Shown here one piece after another: positions 22,913 to 25,981 of a stretch of 25,981 nt of DNA. This DNA is from an uncultured Campylobacter sp. (GTDB lineage: Bacteria; Campylobacterota; Campylobacteria; Campylobacterales; Campylobacteraceae). The notes under the pieces are model-generated. The model did no database searches, was not told the origin of the DNA, and saw nothing but the letters and a program-made list of their open reading frames with translations. The DNA lies in the NCBI RefSeq assembly GCF_937997535.1, contig NZ_CALKTT010000029.1, positions 1-25,981 of the forward strand, written 5' to 3'. The stretch's first letter is position 1. Each line of letters opens with the position of its first letter. Made by a program: the position numbers and the translations under genes.

Positions 22913-23743
22913 TTAAATAATATCCCTTAGCTTGCGCGCTTCATACATCCACGCCTCAAGCTCGTCCCAGCGCTCGTCACGAATCATCTGCACGCAAATT
23001 TCAAGCTCATTTTTAAAAGCATCGATCGCGCCTAAGAGGTTCGTGCGGTTTTGCTTGAAAATATCGACCCACATCTGCGGCGAGCTCTTGGCGATACGGC
23101 TCATGCCCGAGAAGCTGCCGCCGGCTAAATTTATGATGTTGCGGCGATTTTCCTCTTTTAGTACGCTGTTTACGAGCGAGTAGCTGATCGCATGCGGCAG
23201 GTGTGAGATGAGCGCTACGTGGTGATCGTGGCTTTTTGCGTCCATAAATACGATCTTCATCCCCGCGAACGAAAAAATTTCGACCGCTCGTTTGATATGC
23301 ACTTCATCCGCACCATGATCGTCGCAGATAACGACTACTGCGCCGTTTAAAAGCTCTTTAAATGCCGCTTGCGGGCCGGAGTTTTCGGTACCAGCCATTG
23401 GGTGAGCTGCGATGAAATTTCGTCTGATCTGCGGAGGGCAGTTTTGCAAAATTTTAAATTTCGTGCTTCCCAGATCGATGATCGTCGTCTCGCTTCTGCA
23501 GTCGCTTAGTTTTTGCAACGTCTCAATAATTGCCTCCACGGGGATTGCAAGAAAGATCGCGTCGCAGCTTTGCTTCATTTGCTCTAGGCTTAAAATTTCA
23601 TGCACGAGCCCAAGTTTCAGAGCTTCTTTTTCGTTTTCGCGGCTGATGTCGCAGCCATAGACGGCGCTAATGATTTTGGTGCTTTTTAGACATAGCCCAA
23701 GAGAGCCGCCGATGAGACCCAGACCGATAATTCCTATCTTCAT
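22913..23743 (-). CDS. tyrA: Prephenate dehydrogenase
   Basis: 276 residues. I chose the ATG at 23743 behind AAAAAGGA; eight more codons upstream have no site. It oxidises prephenate to 4-hydroxyphenylpyruvate in tyrosine synthesis. The NAD-binding start is MKIGIIGLGLIGGSLG, with Asp at the end of the second strand (YGCDIS) favouring NAD. Substrate-site motifs include AAHPMAGTENSGP and DAKSHDHHVALISHLPHAISY. No chorismate mutase or ACT domain is fused, as in other Campylobacter. Divergent from bamA across 81 bp. Confidence 0.94.
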   Translation of the reverse strand: MKIGIIGLGLIGGSLGLCLKSTKIISAVYGCDISRENEKEALKLGLVHEILSLEQMKQSCDAIFLAIPVEAIIETLQKLSDCRSETTIIDLGSTKFKILQNCPPQIRRNFIAAHPMAGTENSGPQAAFKELLNGAVVVICDDHGADEVHIKRAVEIFSFAGMKIVFMDAKSHDHHVALISHLPHAISYSLVNSVLKEENRRNIINLAGGSFSGMSRIAKSSPQMWVDIFKQNRTNLLGAIDAFKNELEICVQMIRDERWDELEAWMYEARKLRDII

Positions 23744-23785
23744 AAAATTCCTTTTTGATATATGCAAGTTTTAATTTTAATGTGG

Positions 23786-23792
23786 TATTATA
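23786..23792. promoter_or_regulatory. Shared -10 region of divergent tyrA and bamA
   Basis: TATTATA: read on the minus strand it contains a perfect TATAAT (23787-23792) for tyrA, 44 bp before its ATG; read on the plus strand TATTAT (23786-23791) lies 34 bp before the bamA ATG. The surrounding GTATTATAC is almost self-complementary, so polymerase could not occupy both directions at once. Confidence 0.5.
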
Positions 23793-23824
23793 CGCAAATT
23801 ATTTTCGTTTTTAGGTAAAATTTT

Positions 23825-25981
23825 ATGAAAAAAAGCGTTTTTTTACTCTTAGTAGGCGGGATTTCCGTGGCGTGCGCCGCACAGATCAAATCCATTAAAT
23901 TTGAAGGTCTTAGGCATCTTTCTCCACAGGTCGCACAGCAAATTTCAGGACTTAAGGTAGGCGATGAGCTTAACGGCGAGAACACCAATGCTGCGATCTC
24001 GAAGCTATTTGAGCAGGGCTATTTCAGCGACGTTTATATCAGCGAACAAGGCGGCGCGGTCACTATCAACGTAACCGAAAAACCGACTATCGCTAAGGTC
24101 GAGATCAAAAACGTAGTTACCAATGATCGCGATAAGATAAACGAGCTCATCGGCTTGCGTCCGGGTCAGGTTTACGACGAGGTAGCTGCTAAAAAAGCGG
24201 AGACCCGCATCAAGCAATACTACGAAGTCAAGGGCTTTTTCGACACCGTGGTGGAATTTTATCCAAAGCCGATAAACGACGATAAATCGGTCATCTTACT
24301 AACGATCGAGGTAAATCGCGGCGAAAATATCATCATCGATAAGGTAAATTTAGTAGGCGCAGACAAGCTCGATTATGACGATATAGAGCCATCCGTCGCC
24401 AATAAAGAACGCGAGATGCTGGGCTGGATGTGGGGCTTTAACGACGGCAAGGTAAAAACCGCCGAGCTTCCTAACGACGCAAATAGAATTCAAGAAGAAT
24501 ATTATAAAAAAGGCTACTTAGACGCGCAGGTTTCGGCGCCACTACTTAATGCCGATATGGATAATTACACTGCCGATCTTACCTACTACATCAGCGAGGG
24601 CGAGCAATACACCGTAAGCTCCGTAGATATCGAGTATCCTGCAGATATAATCAAGCTTGATAAAGAAAAAGTTTTGGACGATTTTAAGCTTCAAAAGGGC
24701 GATACAATGAATTCCGAGCGTTTGCGCCGCGATATGAATACGCTAGAGACTTTAGTCGCGGATCAGGGATACGCCTATGTGCGTATTGTGCCTAAGACTA
24801 AGCAGGACAAAGAAGCTCGCACGGTTGCTATCACGTATCAGGTTATCCCAGAGGATAAAGTCTATATTAGAAACGTAACGATTTCGGGCAACGATAAGAC
24901 CGAGGATAAGGTCATCCGCCGCGAGATGTATCTGACCGAGGGAAATTTATATAGCAAAACCGACTACAACGATTCGTTAAATTCTTTAAAACGCACGGGA
25001 TATTTCGATGAGGTTGAGATTAAAGAAAACCGCGTTTCTAACGATCAGATCGATCTTGAAGTCGCAGTCAAAGAAGCTCCTACAGGCTCTATCACGGGTG
25101 GTATCGGATATGGCAGCGAGGATGGAATTTTACTTAGCGGCGGTATCAGTGATCGTAACGTATTCGGCACCGGCCTTCACGGCGCATTTTCGGTCGAAAA
25201 GAGCGACGATCAGCTAAGTGGGCGTTTGAGTTTAACCAATCCTAGAGTGTTTGATTCTGAGTATAGCTTGGGCGGATCGATCTTTGCCAACGATTACGAC
25301 TGGGACGATTACGATGAGAAATCTTACGGATTTTCAATCACGGGCGGTCGCAAGATTGGGCGCAATACCGACGTAAGCCTTACATATTATCTAGAAAAAA
25401 GCGAGATTAAGGGCTTAAACGAATATTACGCCAAAGCGGGCTATCTAGATGGCAAGAATTTAAAAAGCTCGATCATCCCGTCTATTACATACAACAGCAC
25501 CGATGATTATTACTTGCCAAGAAGCGGTATGATCGCAAGTGCTAGCTTAGAATACGCGGGTCTTGGCGGCGATATGGACTACACCAAGGCGCGAGGGTCG
25601 TTTAACTACTACTTTGGCTTGCGAGATTATATAGATCACGACATTATCTTTAGATACAAAGCTGCAACGGGCTATATGTGGGAAGGTAATAAAAAAATCC
25701 CTATCAACGAAAAGCTATTCTTAGGCGGAATGAAAAGCATTAGAGGCTACGAAGGTCGCAGTATCCCGAAAAAAGAGATCTGCTTAAATGCAAATAATTG
25801 CCGCTATATCGAAACGGGCGGTATGCAGAGCTTCAATAACTCCTTTGAGCTAAGCTTTCCGGTAGTTGATAGGCTTAAAATGCGCTTTGTAACGTTTTTT
25901 GACTACGGAATGATCGGCGATCATGACTGGAACGAGGAGGAGCGCTATAGCACGGGTGCTGGTATCGAGTGGATGACGCCG
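23825..25981 (+). CDS. bamA: Outer membrane protein assembly factor BamA (C-terminus beyond window)
   Basis: The reading frame is open from the ATG at 23825 to the last base, 719 codons without a stop; I translated it throughout. BamA is the core of the BAM complex that inserts beta-barrel proteins in the outer membrane. A signal peptide (MKKSVFLLLVGGISVACAA) is followed by POTRA domains beginning IKSIKFEGLRHLSPQ, with later POTRA starts at IAKVEIKNV, IIIDKVNLVGAD, YTVSSVDIEY and VYIRNVTISGND, so five. The barrel starts near PTGSITGGIGYGSEDG. The conserved barrel loop motif appears as FLGGMKSIRGYEGRS (R-G-Y variant of VRGF). A pair of Cys (KEICLNANNC) sits in an extracellular loop right after it. 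Probably only the last few beta-strands are missing. The ribosome-binding site is AGGT, rather weak. Confidence 0.95.
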   Translation, partial: MKKSVFLLLVGGISVACAAQIKSIKFEGLRHLSPQVAQQISGLKVGDELNGENTNAAISKLFEQGYFSDVYISEQGGAVTINVTEKPTIAKVEIKNVVTNDRDKINELIGLRPGQVYDEVAAKKAETRIKQYYEVKGFFDTVVEFYPKPINDDKSVILLTIEVNRGENIIIDKVNLVGADKLDYDDIEPSVANKEREMLGWMWGFNDGKVKTAELPNDANRIQEEYYKKGYLDAQVSAPLLNADMDNYTADLTYYISEGEQYTVSSVDIEYPADIIKLDKEKVLDDFKLQKGDTMNSERLRRDMNTLETLVADQGYAYVRIVPKTKQDKEARTVAITYQVIPEDKVYIRNVTISGNDKTEDKVIRREMYLTEGNLYSKTDYNDSLNSLKRTGYFDEVEIKENRVSNDQIDLEVAVKEAPTGSITGGIGYGSEDGILLSGGISDRNVFGTGLHGAFSVEKSDDQLSGRLSLTNPRVFDSEYSLGGSIFANDYDWDDYDEKSYGFSITGGRKIGRNTDVSLTYYLEKSEIKGLNEYYAKAGYLDGKNLKSSIIPSITYNSTDDYYLPRSGMIASASLEYAGLGGDMDYTKARGSFNYYFGLRDYIDHDIIFRYKAATGYMWEGNKKIPINEKLFLGGMKSIRGYEGRSIPKKEICLNANNCRYIETGGMQSFNNSFELSFPVVDRLKMRFVTFFDYGMIGDHDWNEEERYSTGAGIEWMTP

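Noticed and set aside
25740..25981. bamA possibly truncated or frameshifted, because no stop is seen
   Set aside because: The frame stays open to the last base and the barrel motifs are in order; the missing stop is due to the window edge.

Overview
The window looks like ordinary chromosome from a Campylobacter species of the higher-GC, largely oral group (C. gracilis, showae, rectus or curvus type). The genus call rests on several things. There is a block accD-rlmH-dksA-membrane protein-dus close to a divergent tyrA/bamA pair, which I recall in similar order in C. jejuni. There is a Wolinella-type polysulfide reductase operon and an Aer/CetB-like PAS protein. Promoters have clear -10 boxes and weak -35 boxes. 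Spacers are AT-rich and full of AAATTT words. The species cannot be fixed from the sequence alone. I saw no tRNA, rRNA, CRISPR array, insertion sequence, phage gene or integrase.

Layout. 1-119 is the C-terminal tail of a TonB-dependent receptor, followed by a gene-poor gap to 609. 610-1674 encodes a membrane protein whose N-terminus is a 12-unit, 15-bp (five-residue) tandem repeat. 1711-5075 holds a VOC-fold protein, the overlapping galU-pgi pair and a divergent YigZ-type protein. 5286-6494 is an MFS transporter. 6658-7844 is a translationally coupled pair: a HIT-family protein and a membrane-anchored dCache_3-like sensor with no output domain. 7971-8732 is an AT-rich gene of unknown function. 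14375-8823 (minus strand) is a probable five-gene operon: psrA-psrB-psrC, a response regulator and a sensor kinase. Upstream of it is a second MFS transporter (14461-15693). 15850-16416 is a PAS protein and 16587-17201 is recO. 17295-20016 is the accD-rlmH-dksA-membrane protein operon. After a 539-bp gap come a dihydrouridine synthase, a small membrane protein and a metallophosphoesterase. The window ends with tyrA (minus) divergent from bamA (plus), which is still open at the last base.

How the genes fit together. psrABC would pass electrons from the quinone pool to polysulfide or a related sulfur compound in the periplasm, and the co-directional kinase/regulator pair is placed to tune it. 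That regulator appears to lack about 16-18 residues of its DNA-binding domain (helix 2 and the loop before the recognition helix), which is the sharpest anomaly in the window. galU and pgi supply UDP-glucose and hexose phosphates. The accD operon groups fatty-acid synthesis, ribosome maturation and the stringent-response cofactor DksA.

The most pervasive signal not explained by genes is the density of RAATTY hexamers (AAATTT, GAATTT, AAATTC, GAATTC) in spacers and inside the 15-bp repeat. RAATTY is the motif methylated by CtsM in C. jejuni and needed there for DNA uptake. I did not find a clearly new defence or mobile system.
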